Assembly (NCBI GenBank): GCA_964057225.1
Contig: OZ059899.1
Coordinates: forward strand, 2,852,001 to 2,916,000
Source of the DNA: Auanema rhodensis
Lineage: Eukaryota > Nematoda > Chromadorea > Rhabditida > Rhabditidae
Direction of reading: 5' to 3'
DNA: 64,000 nucleotides
Shown here: in pieces, positions 9,477-21,760 of the stretch
How the letters are laid out: the number at the start of each line of letters is the position of its first letter
How positions within the stretch are numbered: position 1 is the stretch's first letter
The notes under the pieces: generated by a model
Seen by the model: only the letters and a program-made list of their open reading frames with translations
Databases searched by the model: none
Told to the model about the DNA's origin: nothing
Position numbers and translations under genes: made by a program

Positions 9477-12400
9477 AAAACATCTACTTTTTGCTAAATT
9501 ATTTTGAAATTTTTCGAAAAAATTTTTGTCAAAATGTTTTTGGAAGCAATGTTGAGTGTACATGGAAACTCAACATACACTAATGCATCATTTTTCAAAC
9601 GATCATAACTAATTTGTGTATTAAGCGTTTCTCAATGTAGTATAGTGCATTCGATGCGGATTTTTAAGCTGCGTCGATCTGTGTTATCAGATTTGCGCTA
9701 GCTTAAAAATGCACCGAGATATCAACTGATATAAGTTCACACTTATATCCTCGAGTTTCACCCTGAAGAATTAATTTTTTCGTTGAATAACATTGTCCAT
9801 CGTCTTTGCCTTAAGAAAAGGAATCTGAAAACATCTACTTTTTGCTAAATTATTTTGAAATTTTTCGAAAAAATTTTTGTCAAAATGTTTTTGGAAGCAA
9901 TGTTGTGTGTACATGGAAACTCAACATACACTAATGCATCATTTTTCAAACGATCATAACTAATTTTTGTATCAAGCGTTTCTTGATGTAGTATAGTGCA
10001 TTCGATGCGGATTTTTAAGCTGCGTCGATCTGTGTTATCAGATTTGCGCTAGCTTAAAAATGCACCGAGATATCAACTGATATAAGTTCACACTTATATC
10101 CTCGAGTTTCACCCTGAAGAATTAATTTTTTCGTTGAATAACATTGTCCATCGTCTTTGCCTTAAGAAAAGGAATCTGAAAACATCTACTTTTTGCTAAA
10201 TTATTTTGAAATTTTTCGAAAAAATTTTTGTCAAAATGTTTTTGGAAGCAATGTTGTGTGTACATGGAAACTCAACATACACTAATGCATCATTTTTCAA
10301 ACGATCATAACTAATTTTTGTATCAAGCGTTTCTTGATGTAGTATAGTGCATTCGATGCGGATTTTTAAGCTGCGTCGATCTGTGTTATCAGATTTGCGC
10401 TAGCTTAAAAATGCACCGAGATATCAACTGATATAAGTTCACACCTATATCCTCGATTTTCACCCTGAAGAATTAATTTTTTCGTTGAATAACATTGTCC
10501 ATCGTCTTTGCTTTAAGAAAAGGAATCTAAAAACATCTACTTTTTGCTAAATTATTTTGAAATTTTTCGAAAAAATTTTTGTCAAAATGTTTTTGGAAGC
10601 AATGTTGAGTGTACATGGAAACTCAACATACACTAATGCATCATTTTTCAAACGATCATAACTAATTTGTGTATTAAGCGTTTCTCAATGTAGTATAGTG
10701 CATTCGATGCGGATTTTTAAGCTGCGTCGATCTGTGTTATCAGATTTGCGCTAGCTTAAAAATGCACCGAGATATCAACTGATATAAGTTCACACTTATA
10801 TCCTCGATTTTCACCCTGAAGAATTAATTTTTTCGTTGAATAACATTGTCTATCGTCTTTGCCTTGAAAAATGGAATCTAAAAACATCTACTTTTTGCTA
10901 AATTATTTTGAAATTTTTCGAAAAAATTTTTGTCAAAATGTTTTTGGAAGCAATGTTGAGTGTACATGGAAACTCAACATACACTAATGCATCATTTTTC
11001 AAACGATCATAACTAATTTGTGTATTAAGCGTTTCTAATGTAGTATAGTGCATTCGATGCGGATTTTTAAGCTGCGTCGATCTGTGTTATCAGATTTGCG
11101 CTAGCTTAAAAATGCACCGAGATATCAACTGATATAAGTTCACACTTATATCCTCGAGTTTCACCCTGAAGAATTAATTTTTTCGTTGAATAACATTGTC
11201 CATCGTCTTTGCCTTAAGAAAAGGAATCTGAAAACATCTACTTTTTGCTAAATTATTTTGAAATTTTTCGAAAAAATTTTTGTCAAAATGTTTTTGGAAG
11301 CAATGTTGTGTGTACATGGAAACTCAACATACACTAATGCATCATTTTTCAAACGATCATAACTAATTTTTGTATCAAGCGTTTCTTGATGTAGTATAGT
11401 GCATTCGATGCGGATTTTTAAGCTGCGTCGATCTGTGTTATCAGATTTGCGCTAGCTTAAAAATGCACCGAGATATCAACTGATATAAGTTCACACCTAT
11501 ATCCTCGATTTTCACCCTGAAGAATTAATTTTTTCGTTGAATAACATTGTCCATCGTCTTTGCCTTAAGAAAAGGAATCTAAAAACATCTACTTTTTGCT
11601 AAATTATTTTGAAATTTTTCGAAAAAATTTTTGTCAAAATGTTTTTGGAAGCAATGTTGAGTGTACATGGAAACTCAACATACACTAATGCATCATTTTT
11701 CAAACGATCATAACTAATTTGTGTATTAAGCGTTTCTCAATGTAGTATAGTGCATTCGATGCGGATTTTTAAGCTGCGTCGATCTGTGTTATCAGATTTG
11801 CGCTAGCTTAAAAATGCACCGAGATATCAACTGATATAAGTTCACACTTATATCCTCGAGTTTCACCCTGAAGAATTAATTTTTTCGTTGAATAACATTG
11901 TCCATCGTCTTTGCCTTAAGAAAAGGAATCTGAAAACATCTACTTTTTGCTAAATTATTTTGAAATTTTTCGAAAAAATTTTTGTCAAAATGTTTTTGGA
12001 AGCAATGTTGTGTGTACATGGAAACTCAACATACACTAATGCATCATTTTTCAAACGATCATAACTAATTTTTGTATCAAGCGTTTCTTGATGTAGTATA
12101 GTGCATTCGATGCGGATTTTTAAGCTGCGTCGATCTGTGTTATCAGATTTGCGCTAGCTTAAAAATGCACCGAGATATCAACTGATATAAGTTCACACCT
12201 ATATCCTCGATTTTCACCCTGAAGAATTAATTTTTTCGTTGAATAACATTGTCCATCGTCTTTGCCTTAAGAAAAGGAATCTAAAAACATCTACTTTTTG
12301 CTAAATTATTTTGAAATTTTTCGAAAAAATTTTTGTCAAAATGTTTTTGGAAGCAATGTTGAGTGTACATGGAAACTCAACATACACTAATGCATCATTT

Positions 12401-13171
12401 TTCAAACGATCATAACTAATTTGTGTATTAAGCGTTTCTCAATGTAGTATAGTGCATTCGATGCGGATTTTTAAGCTGCGTCGATCTGTGTTATCAGATT
12501 TGCGCTAGCTTAAAAATGCACCGAGATATCAACTGATATAAGTTCACACTTATATCCTCGATTTTCACCCTGAAGAATTAATTTTTTCGTTGAATAACAT
12601 TGTCTATCGTCTTTGCCTTGAAAAATGGAATCTAAAAACATCTACTTTTTGCTAAATTATTTTGAAATTTTTCGAAAAAATTTTTGTCAAAATGTTTTTG
12701 GAAGCAATGTTGAGTGTACATGGAAACTCAACATACACTAATGCATCATTTTTCAAACGATCATAACTAATTTGTGTATTAAGCGTTTCTCAATGTAGTA
12801 TAGTGCATTCGATGCGGATTTTTAAGCTGCGTCGATCTGTGTTATCAGATTTGCGCTAGCTTAAAAATGCACCGAGATATCAACTGATATAAGTTCACAC
12901 TTATATCCTCGAGTTTCACCCTGAAGAATTAATTTTTTCGTTGAATAACATTGTCCATCGTCTTTGCCTTAAGAAAAGGAATCTGAAAACATCTACTTTT
13001 TGCTAAATTATTTTGAAATTTTTCGAAAAAATTTTTGTCAAAATGTTTTTGGAAGCAATGTTGTGTGTACATGGAAACTCAACATACACTAATGCATCAT
13101 TTTTCAAACGATCATAACTAATTTTTGTATCAAGCGTTTCTTGATGTAGTATAGTGCATTCGATGCGGATT
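9286..13171. repeat. 3.9-kb block, copy 2 of a long duplication
   Basis: This is the second copy of the block at about 4022-7907, spanning from the right half of M27 to the left half of M38 and including the deleted monomer M32. No difference between the copies was noticed at the class-defining positions. The spacing of 5,264 bp equals fifteen monomers minus the one deleted base. Confidence 0.85.
10881..11230. repeat. 350-bp monomer M32 with the same deletion as M17
   Basis: M32 reads gcgtttctaatgtag at about 11029-11043, lacking the same c as M17. It is the second and last length variant in the window. Its neighbours M28-M37 match M13-M22, so one deletion event followed by duplication explains both. 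Confidence 0.95.
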
Positions 13172-13336
13172 GTTGAGCTGCGTCGATCTGTGTTATCAGA
13201 TTTGCGCTAGCTTAAAAATGCACCGAGATATCAACTGATATAAGTTCACACTTATATCCTCGATTTTCACCCTGAAGAATTAATTTTTTCGTTGAATAAC
13301 AGTGTCTATCGTCTTTGCCTTGAAAAATGGAATCTA

Positions 13337-13687
13337 AAAACATCTACTTTTTGCTAAATTATTTTGAAATTTTTCGAAAAAATTTTTGTCAAAATGTTTT
13401 TGGAAGCAATGTTGAGTGTACATGGAAACTCAACATACACTAATGCATCATTTTTCAAACGATCATAACTAATTTGTGTATTAAGCGTTTCTCAATGTAG
13501 TATAGTGCATTCGATGCGGATTTTTAAGCGGCGTCGATCTGTGTTATCAGATTTGCGCTAGCTTAAAAATGCACCGAGATATCAACTGATATAAGTTCAC
13601 ACCTATATCCTCGATTTTCACCCTGAAGAATTAATTTTTTCGTTGAATAACATTGTCCATCGTCTTTGCCTTGAAAAACGGAATTTA
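13337..13687. repeat. Hybrid monomer M39 at the A/B domain junction
   Basis: The left part of M39 has domain A markers: gtgtatta, and aagcggcg near 13530 as in M2 and M5. The right end reads ttgaaaaacggaattta near 13670, which belongs to domain B. M40 then starts with the domain B signature tttcaaaaaaagttttg. The exchange point therefore lies within M39, roughly 13.54-13.66 kb. Confidence 0.8.
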
Positions 13688-15091
13688 AAAACATCTACTT
13701 TTTGCTAAATTATTTTGAAATTTTTCAAAAAAAGTTTTGTCAAAATGTTTTTGGAAGCAATGTTGAGTGTACATGGAAACTCAACATACACTAATGCATC
13801 ATTTTTCAAACGATCATAACTAATTTTTGTATTAAGCGTTTCTCAATGTAGTATAGTGCATTCGATGCGGATTTTTAAGCTGCGTCGATCTGTGTTATCA
13901 GATTTGCGCTAGCTTAAAAATGCACCGAGATATCAACTGATATAAGTTCACACTTATATCCTCGATTTTCACCCTGAAGAATTAATTTTTTCGTTGAACA
14001 ACATTGTCCATCGTCTTTGCCTTGAAAAATGGAATCTAAAAACATCTACTTTTTGCTAAATTTATTTGAAATTTTTCGAAAAAATTTTTGTCAAAATGTT
14101 TTTGGAAGCAATGTTGAGTGTACATGGAAACTCAACATACACTAATGCATCATTTTTCAAACGATCATAACTAATTTTTGTATCAAGCGTTTCTCAATGT
14201 AGTATAGTGCATTTGATGCGGATTTTTAAGCTGCGTCGATCTGTGTTATCAGATTTGCGGTAGCTTAAAAATGCACCGAGATATCAACTGATATAAGTTC
14301 ACACTTATATCCTCGATTTTCACCCTGAAGAATTAATTTTTTCGTTGAATAACATTGTCCATCGTCTTTGCCTTGAAAAACGGAATCTAAAAACATCTAC
14401 TTTTTGCTAAATTATTTTGAAATTTTTCAAAAAAAGTTTTGTCAAAATGTTTTTGGAAGCAATGTTGAGTGTACATGGAAACTCAACATACACTAATGCA
14501 TCATTTTTCAAACGATCATAACTAATTTTTGTATTAAGCGTTTCTCAATGTAGTATAGTGCATTCGATGCGGATTTTTAAGCTGCGTCGATCTGTGTTAT
14601 CAGATTTGCGCTAGCTTAAAAATGCACCGAGATATCAACTGATATAAGTTCACACTTATATCCTCAATTTTCACCCTGAAGAATTAATTTTTTCGTTGAA
14701 TAACATTGTCCATCGTCTTTGCCTTGAGAAATGGAATCTAAAAACATCTACTTTTTGCTAAATTTATTTGAAATTTTTCGAAAAAATTTTTGTCAAAATG
14801 TTTTTGGAAGCAATGTTGAGTGTACATGGAAACTCAACATACACTAATGCATCATTTTTCAAACGATCATAACTAATTTTTGTATCAAGCGTTTCTCAAT
14901 GTAGTATAGTGCATTTGATGCGGATTTTTAAGCTGCGTCGATCTGTGTTATCAGATTTGCGCTAGCTTAAAAATGCACCGAGATATCAACTGATATAAGT
15001 TCACACTTATATCCTCGATTTTCACCCTGAAGAATTGATTTTTTCGTTGAATAACATTGTTCATCGTCTTTGCCTTGAAAAAAAGAATTTA

Positions 15092-17197
15092 AAAACATCT
15101 ACTTTTTGCTAAATTATTTTGAAATTTTTCGAAAAAATTTTTGTCAAAATGTTTTTGGAAGCAATGTTGAGTGTACATGGAAACTCAACATACACTAATG
15201 CATCATTTTTCAAACGATCATAACTAATTTTTGTATCAAGCGTTTCTCAATGTAGTATAGTGCATTCGATGCGGATTTTTAAGTTGCGTCGATCTGTGTT
15301 ATCAGATTTGCGCTAGCTTAAAAATGCACCGAGATATCAACTGATATAAGTTCACACTTATATCCTCGATTTTCACCCTGAAGAATTATTTTTTTCGTTG
15401 AATAACATTGTCCATCGTCTTTGCCTTGTAAAATGGAATCTAAAAACATCTACTTTTTGCTAAATTATTTTGAAATTTTTGGAAAAAATTTTTGTCAAAA
15501 TGTTTTTGGAAGCAATGTTGAGTGTACATGGAAACTCAACATACACTAATGCATCATTTTTCGAACGATCATAACTAATTTTTGTATCAAGCGTTTCTCA
15601 ATGTAGTATAGTGCATTTGATATGGATTTTTAAGCTGCGTCGATCTGTGTTATCAGATTTGCGGTAGCTTAAAAATGCACCGAGATATCAACTGATATAA
15701 GTTCACACTTATATCCTCGATTTTCACCCTGAAGAATTAATTTTTTCGTTGAATAACATTGTCCATCGTCTTTGCCTTGAAAAACGGAATCTAAAAACAT
15801 CTACTTTTTGCTAAATTATTTTGAAATTTTTCAAAAAAAGTTTTGTCAAAATGTTTTTGGAAGCAATGTTGAGTGTACATGGAAACTCAACATACACTAA
15901 TGCATCATTTTTCAAACGATCATAACTAATTTTTGTATTAAGCGTTTCTCAATGTAGTATAGTGCATTCGATGCGGATTTTTAAGCTGCGTCGATCTGTG
16001 TTATCAGATTTGCGCTAGCTTAAAAATGCACCGAGATATCAACTGATATAAGTTCACACTTATATCCTCAATTTTCACTCTGAAGAATTAATTTTTTCGT
16101 TGAATAACATTGTCCATCGTCTTTGCCTTGAGAAATGGAATCTAAAAACATCTACTTTTTGCTAAATTTATTTGAAATTTTTCGAAAAAATTTTTGTCAA
16201 AATGTTTTTGGAAGCAATGTTGAGTGTACATGGAAACTCAACATACACTAATGCATCATTTTTCAAACGATCATAACTAATTTTTGTATCAAGCGTTTCT
16301 CAATGTAGTATAGTGCATTCGATGCGGATTTTTAAGTTGCGTCGATCTGTGTTATCAGATTTGCGCTAGCTTAAAAATGCACCGAGATATCAACTGATAT
16401 AAGTTCACACTTATATCCTCGATTTTCACCCTGAAGAATTATTTTTTTCGTTGAATAACATTGTCCATCGTCTTTGCCTTGTAAAATGGAATCTAAAAAC
16501 ATCTACTTTTTGCTAAATTATTTTGAAATTTTTGGAAAAAATTTTTGTCAAAATGTTTTTGGAAGCAATGTTGAGTGTACATGGAAACTCAACATACACT
16601 AATGCATCATTTTTCGAACGATCATAACTAATTTTTGTATCAAGCGTTTCTCAATGTAGTATAGTGCATTTGATATGGATTTTTAAGCTGCGTCGATCTG
16701 TGTTATCAGATTTGCGGTAGCTTAAAAATGCACCGAGATATCAACTGATATAAGTTCACACTTATATCCTCGATTTTCACCCTGAAGAATTAATTTTTTC
16801 GTTGAATAACATTGTCCATCGTCTTTGCCTTGAAAAACGGAATCTAAAAACATCTACTTTTTGCTAAATTATTTTGAAATTTTTCAAAAAAAGTTTTGTC
16901 AAAATGTTTTTGGAAGCAATGTTGAGTGTACATGGAAACTCAACATACACTAATGCATCATTTTTCAAACGATCATAACTAATTTTTGTATTAAGCGTTT
17001 CTCAATGTAGTATAGTGCATTCGATGCGGATTTTTAAGCTGCGTCGATCTGTGTTATCAGATTTGCGCTAGCTTAAAAATGCACCGAGATATCAACTGAT
17101 ATAAGTTCACACTTATATCCTCAATTTTCACCCTGAAGAATTAATTTTTTCGTTGAATAACATTGTCCATCGTCTTTGCCTTGAGAAATGGAATCTA
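15092..17197. repeat. Tandem duplication of three monomers (M44-46 / M47-49)
   Basis: Two adjacent 1,053-bp copies share the order aagttgcg class, B2 with the private pair ttcgaacg and gatatgg, and B1 with ctcaatt. Noticed differences: the start of M44 (tattttg) versus M47 (ttatttg), and cactctg in M46 versus caccctg in M49. The changes ttcgaacg (A121G) and gatatgg (G180A, C181T) occur only in M45 and M48. Confidence 0.85.
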
Positions 17198-17249
17198 AAA
17201 ACATCTACTTTTTGCTAAATTTATTTGAAATTTTTCGAAAAAATTTTTG

Positions 17250-20200
17250 TCAAAATGTTTTTGGAAGCAATGTTGAGTGTACATGGAAACTCAACATACA
17301 CTAATGCATCATTTTTCAAACGATCATAACTAATTTTTGTATCAAGCGTTTCTCAATGTAGTATAGTGCATTTGATGCGGATTTTTAAGCTGCGTCGATC
17401 TGTGTTATCAGATTTGCGCTAGCTTAAAAATGCACCGAGATATCAACTGATATAAGTTCACACTTATATCCTCGATTTTCACCCTGAAGAATTGATTTTT
17501 TCGTTGAATAACATTGTTCATCGTCTTTGCCTTGAAAAAAAGAATTTAAAAACATCTACTTTTTGCTAAATTATTTTGAAATTTTTCGAAAAAATTTTTG
17601 TCAAAATGTTTTTGGAAGCAATGTTGAGTGTACATGGAAACTCAACATACACTAATGCATCATTTTTCAAACGATCATAACTAATTTTTGTATCAAGCGT
17701 TTCTCAATGTAGTATAGTGCATTTGATGCGGATTTTTAAGCTGCGTCGATCTGTGTTATCAGATTTGCGCTAGCTTAAAAATGCACCGAGATATCAACTG
17801 ATATAAGTTCACACTTATATCCTCGATTTTCACCCTGAAGAATTGATTTTTTCGTTGAATAACATTGTTCATCGTCTTTGCCTTGAAAAAAAGAATTTAA
17901 AAACATCTACTTTTTGCTAAATTATTTTGAAATTTTTCGAAAAAATTTTTGTCAAAATGTTTTTGGAAGCAATGTTGAGTGTACATGGAAACTCAACATA
18001 CACTAATGCATCATTTTTCAAACGATCATAACTAATTTTTGTATCAAGCGTTTCTCAATGTAGTATAGTGCATTCGATGCGGATTTTCAAGTTGCGTCGA
18101 TCTGTGTTATCAGATTTGCGCTAGCTTAAAAATGCACCGAGATATCAACTGATATAAGTTCACACTTATATCCTCGATTTTCACCCTGAAGAATTATTTT
18201 TTTCGTTGAATAACATTGTCCATCGTCTTTGCCTTGAAAAATGGAATCTAAAAACATCTACTTTTTGCTAAATTATTTCGAAATTTTTCGAAAAAATTTT
18301 TGTCAAAATGTTTTTGGAAGCAATGTTGAGTGTACATGGAAACTCAACATACACTAATGCATCATTTTTCAAACGATCATAACTAATTTTTGTATTAAGT
18401 TTTTCTCAATGTAGTATAGTGCATTCGATGCGGATTTTTAAGCTGCGTCGATCTGTGTTATCAGATTTGCGCTAGCTTAAAAATGCACCGAGATATCAAC
18501 TGATATAAGTTCACACTTATATCCTCGATTTTCACCCTGAAGAATTATTTTTTTCGTTGAAAAACATTGTCCATCGTCTTTGCCTTGAAAAATGGAATCT
18601 AAAAACATCTACTTTTTGCTAAATTATTCTGAAATTTTTCAAAAAAATTTTTGTCAAAATGTTTTTGGTAGCAATGTTGAGTGTACATGGAAACTCAACA
18701 TACACTAATGCATCATTTTTCAAACGATCATAACTAATTTTTGTATTAAGCGTTTCTCAATGTAGTATAGTGCATTCAATGCGAATTTTTAAGCTGCGTC
18801 GATCTGTGTTATCAGATTTGCGCTAGCTTAAAAATGCACCGAGATATCAATTGATATAAGTTCACACTTATATCCTCGATTTTCACCCTGAAGAATTATT
18901 TTTTTCGTTGAATAACATTGTCCATCGTCTTTGCCTTGTAAAATGGAATCTAAAAACATCTACTTTTTGCTAAATTATTTTGAAATTTTTCAAAAAAAGT
19001 TTTGTCAAAATGTTTTTGGAAGCAATGTTGAGTGTACATGGAAACTCAACATACACTAATGCATCATTTTTCAAACGATCATAACTAATTTTTGTATCAA
19101 GCGTTTCTCAATGTAGTATAGTGCATTTGATGCGGATTTTTAAGCTGCGTCGATCTGTGTTATCAGATTTGCGCTAGCTTAAAAATGCACCGAGATATCA
19201 ACTGATATAAGTTCACACTTATATCCTCGATTTTCACCCTGAAGAATTGATTTTTTCGTTGAATAACATTGTTCATCGTCTTTGCCTTGAAAAAAAGAAT
19301 TTAAAAACATCTACTTCTTGCTAAATTATTTTGAAATTTTTCGAAAAAATTTTTGTCAAAATGTTTTTGGAAGCAATGTTGAGTGTACATGGAAACTCAA
19401 CATACACTAATGCATCATTTTTCAAACGATCATAACTAATTTTTGTATCAAGCGTTTCTCAATGTAGTATAGTGCATTTGATGCGGATTTTTAAGCTGCG
19501 TCGATCTGTGTTATCAGATTTGCGCTAGCTTAAAAATGCACCGAGATATCAACTGATATAAGTTCACACTTATATCCTCGATTTTCACCCTGAAGAATTG
19601 ATTTTTTCGTTGAATAACATTGTTCATCGTCTTTGCCTTGAAAAAAAGAATTTAAAAACATCTACTTTTTGCTAAATTATTTTGAAATTTTTCGAAAAAA
19701 TTTTTGTCAAAATGTTTTTGGAAGCAATGTTGAGTGTACATGGAAACTCAACATACACTAATGCATCATTTTTCAAACGATCATAACTAATTTTTGTATC
19801 AAGCGTTTCTCAATGTAGTATAGTGCATTCGATGCGGATTTTCAAGTTGCGTCGATCTGTGTTATCAGATTTGCGCTAGCTTAAAAATGCACCGAGATAT
19901 CAACTGATATAAGTTCACACTTATATCCTCGATTTTCACCCTGAAGAATTATTTTTTTCGTTGAATAACATTGTCCATCGTCTTTGCCTTGAAAAATGGA
20001 ATCTAAAAACATCTACTTTTTGCTAAATTATTTCGAAATTTTTCGAAAAAATTTTTGTCAAAATGTTTTTGGAAGCAATGTTGAGTGTACATGGAAACTC
20101 AACATACACTAATGCATCATTTTTCAAACGATCATAACTAATTTTTGTATTAAGTTTTTCTCAATGTAGTATAGTGCATTCGATGCGGATTTTTAAGCTG

Positions 20201-20840
20201 CGTCGATCTGTGTTATCAGATTTGCGCTAGCTTAAAAATGCACCGAGATATCAACTGATATAAGTTCACACTTATATCCTCGATTTTCACCCTGAAGAAT
20301 TATTTTTTTCGTTGAAAAACATTGTCCATCGTCTTTGCCTTGAAAAATGGAATCTAAAAACATCTACTTTTTGCTAAATTATTCTGAAATTTTTCAAAAA
20401 AATTTTTGTCAAAATGTTTTTGGTAGCAATGTTGAGTGTACATGGAAACTCAACATACACTAATGCATCATTTTTCAAACGATCATAACTAATTTTTGTA
20501 TTAAGCGTTTCTCAATGTAGTATAGTGCATTCAATGCGAATTTTTAAGCTGCGTCGATCTGTGTTATCAGATTTGCGCTAGCTTAAAAATGCACCGAGAT
20601 ATCAATTGATATAAGTTCACACTTATATCCTCGATTTTCACCCTGAAGAATTATTTTTTTCGTTGAATAACATTGTCCATCGTCTTTGCCTTGTAAAATG
20701 GAATCTAAAAACATCTACTTTTTGCTAAATTATTTTGAAATTTTTCAAAAAAAGTTTTGTCAAAATGTTTTTGGAAGCAATGTTGAGTGTACATGGAAAC
20801 TCAACATACACTAATGCATCATTTTTCAAACGATCATAAC
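17250..20840. repeat. Tandem duplication of five monomers (offset 1,755 bp)
   Basis: The segment from mid M50 to about mid M55 repeats from mid M55 to about mid M60. Shared private variants are ttttcaagttgcg in M52 and M57, gttgaaaaac in M53 and M58, and gcattcaatgcgaat in M54 and M59. M56 differs by cttcttgct near 19316. The end is where M55 (gcatttgatg) and M60 (gcattcgatg, gttatctgat) part. Confidence 0.82.
18844..18857. other. Perfect 14-bp palindrome in atcaattg-class monomers
   Basis: Internal 243-256 reads atatcaactgatat in most copies and atatcaattgatat in others (first in M54). C250T turns an imperfect dyad into a perfect palindrome. The variant marks class C2, part of B1, and many domain E monomers; none was seen in domain A. 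Confidence 0.8.
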
Positions 20841-21760
20841 TAATTTTTGTATCAAGCGTTTCTCAATGTAGTATAGTGCATTCGATGCGGATTTTTAAGC
20901 TGCGTCGATCTGTGTTATCTGATTTGCGCTAGCTTAAAAATGCACCGAGATATCAACTGATATAAGTTCACACTTATATCCTCAATTTTCACCCTGAAGA
21001 ATTAATTTTTTCGTTGAATAACATTGTCCATCGTCTTTGCCTTGAGAAATGGAATCTAAAAACATCTACTTTTTGCTAAATTTATTCGAAATTTTTCGAA
21101 AAAATTTTTGTCAAAATGTTTTTGGAAGCAATGTTGAGTGTACATGGAAACTCAACATACACTAATGCATCATTTTTCAAACGATCATAACTAATTTTTG
21201 TATCAAGCGTTTCTCAATGTAGTATAGTGCATTTGATGCGGATTTTTAAGCTGCGTCGATCTGTGTTATCAGATTTGCGCTAGCTTAAAAATGCACCGAG
21301 ATATCAACTGATATAAGTTCACACTTATATCCTCGATTTTCACCCTGAAGAATTGATTTTTTCGTTGAATAACATTGTTCATCGTCTTTGCCTTGAAAAA
21401 AAGAATTTAAAAACATCTACTTTTTGCTAAATTATTTTGAAATTTTTCGAAAAAATTTTTGTCAAAATGTTTTTGGAAGCAATGTTGAGTGTACATGGAA
21501 ACTCAACATACACTAATGCATCATTTTTCAAACGATCATAACTAATTTTTGTATCAAGCGTTTCTCAATGTAGTATAGTGCATTCGATGCGGATTTTTAA
21601 GTTGCGTCGATCTGTGTTATCAGATTTGCGCTAGCTTAAAAATGCACCGAGATATCAACTGATATAAGTTCACACTTATATCCTCGATTTTCACCCTGAA
21701 GAATTATTTTTTTCGTTGAATAACATTGTCCATCGTCTTTGCCTTGAAAAATGGAATCTA

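Larger units (their letters stand above)
1..13687. repeat. Array domain A (M1-M39)
   Basis: This domain is defined by linked variants rare or absent later: T140G (tttgtgtatta), T279G (cgagtttc), taagaaaagg near 337-346, and A79T (gttgtgtg). Three classes interleave. A1 has agtg, gtgtatta, cgagtttc and aatctg. A2 has tatcaag with ttgatg, usually with gttgtgtg. A3 has gtgtatta, cgattttc, gtctatc and ttgaaaaatgg. Order: M1 A2, M2 A3 variant, M3 A3, M4 A2, M5 A3 variant, M6 A1, M7 odd, M8 A1, M9 A2, M10 A1, M11 A2, M12 A3, M13 A1, M14-15 A2, M16 A3, M17 A1, M18 A2, M19 A1, M20 A2, M21 A3, M22 A1, M23 A2, M24 hybrid, M25-26 A2, M27 A2/A3 hybrid, M28 A1, M29-30 A2, M31 A3, M32 A1, M33 A2, M34 A1, M35 A2, M36 A3, M37 A1, M38-39 hybrids. 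Confidence 0.85.
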
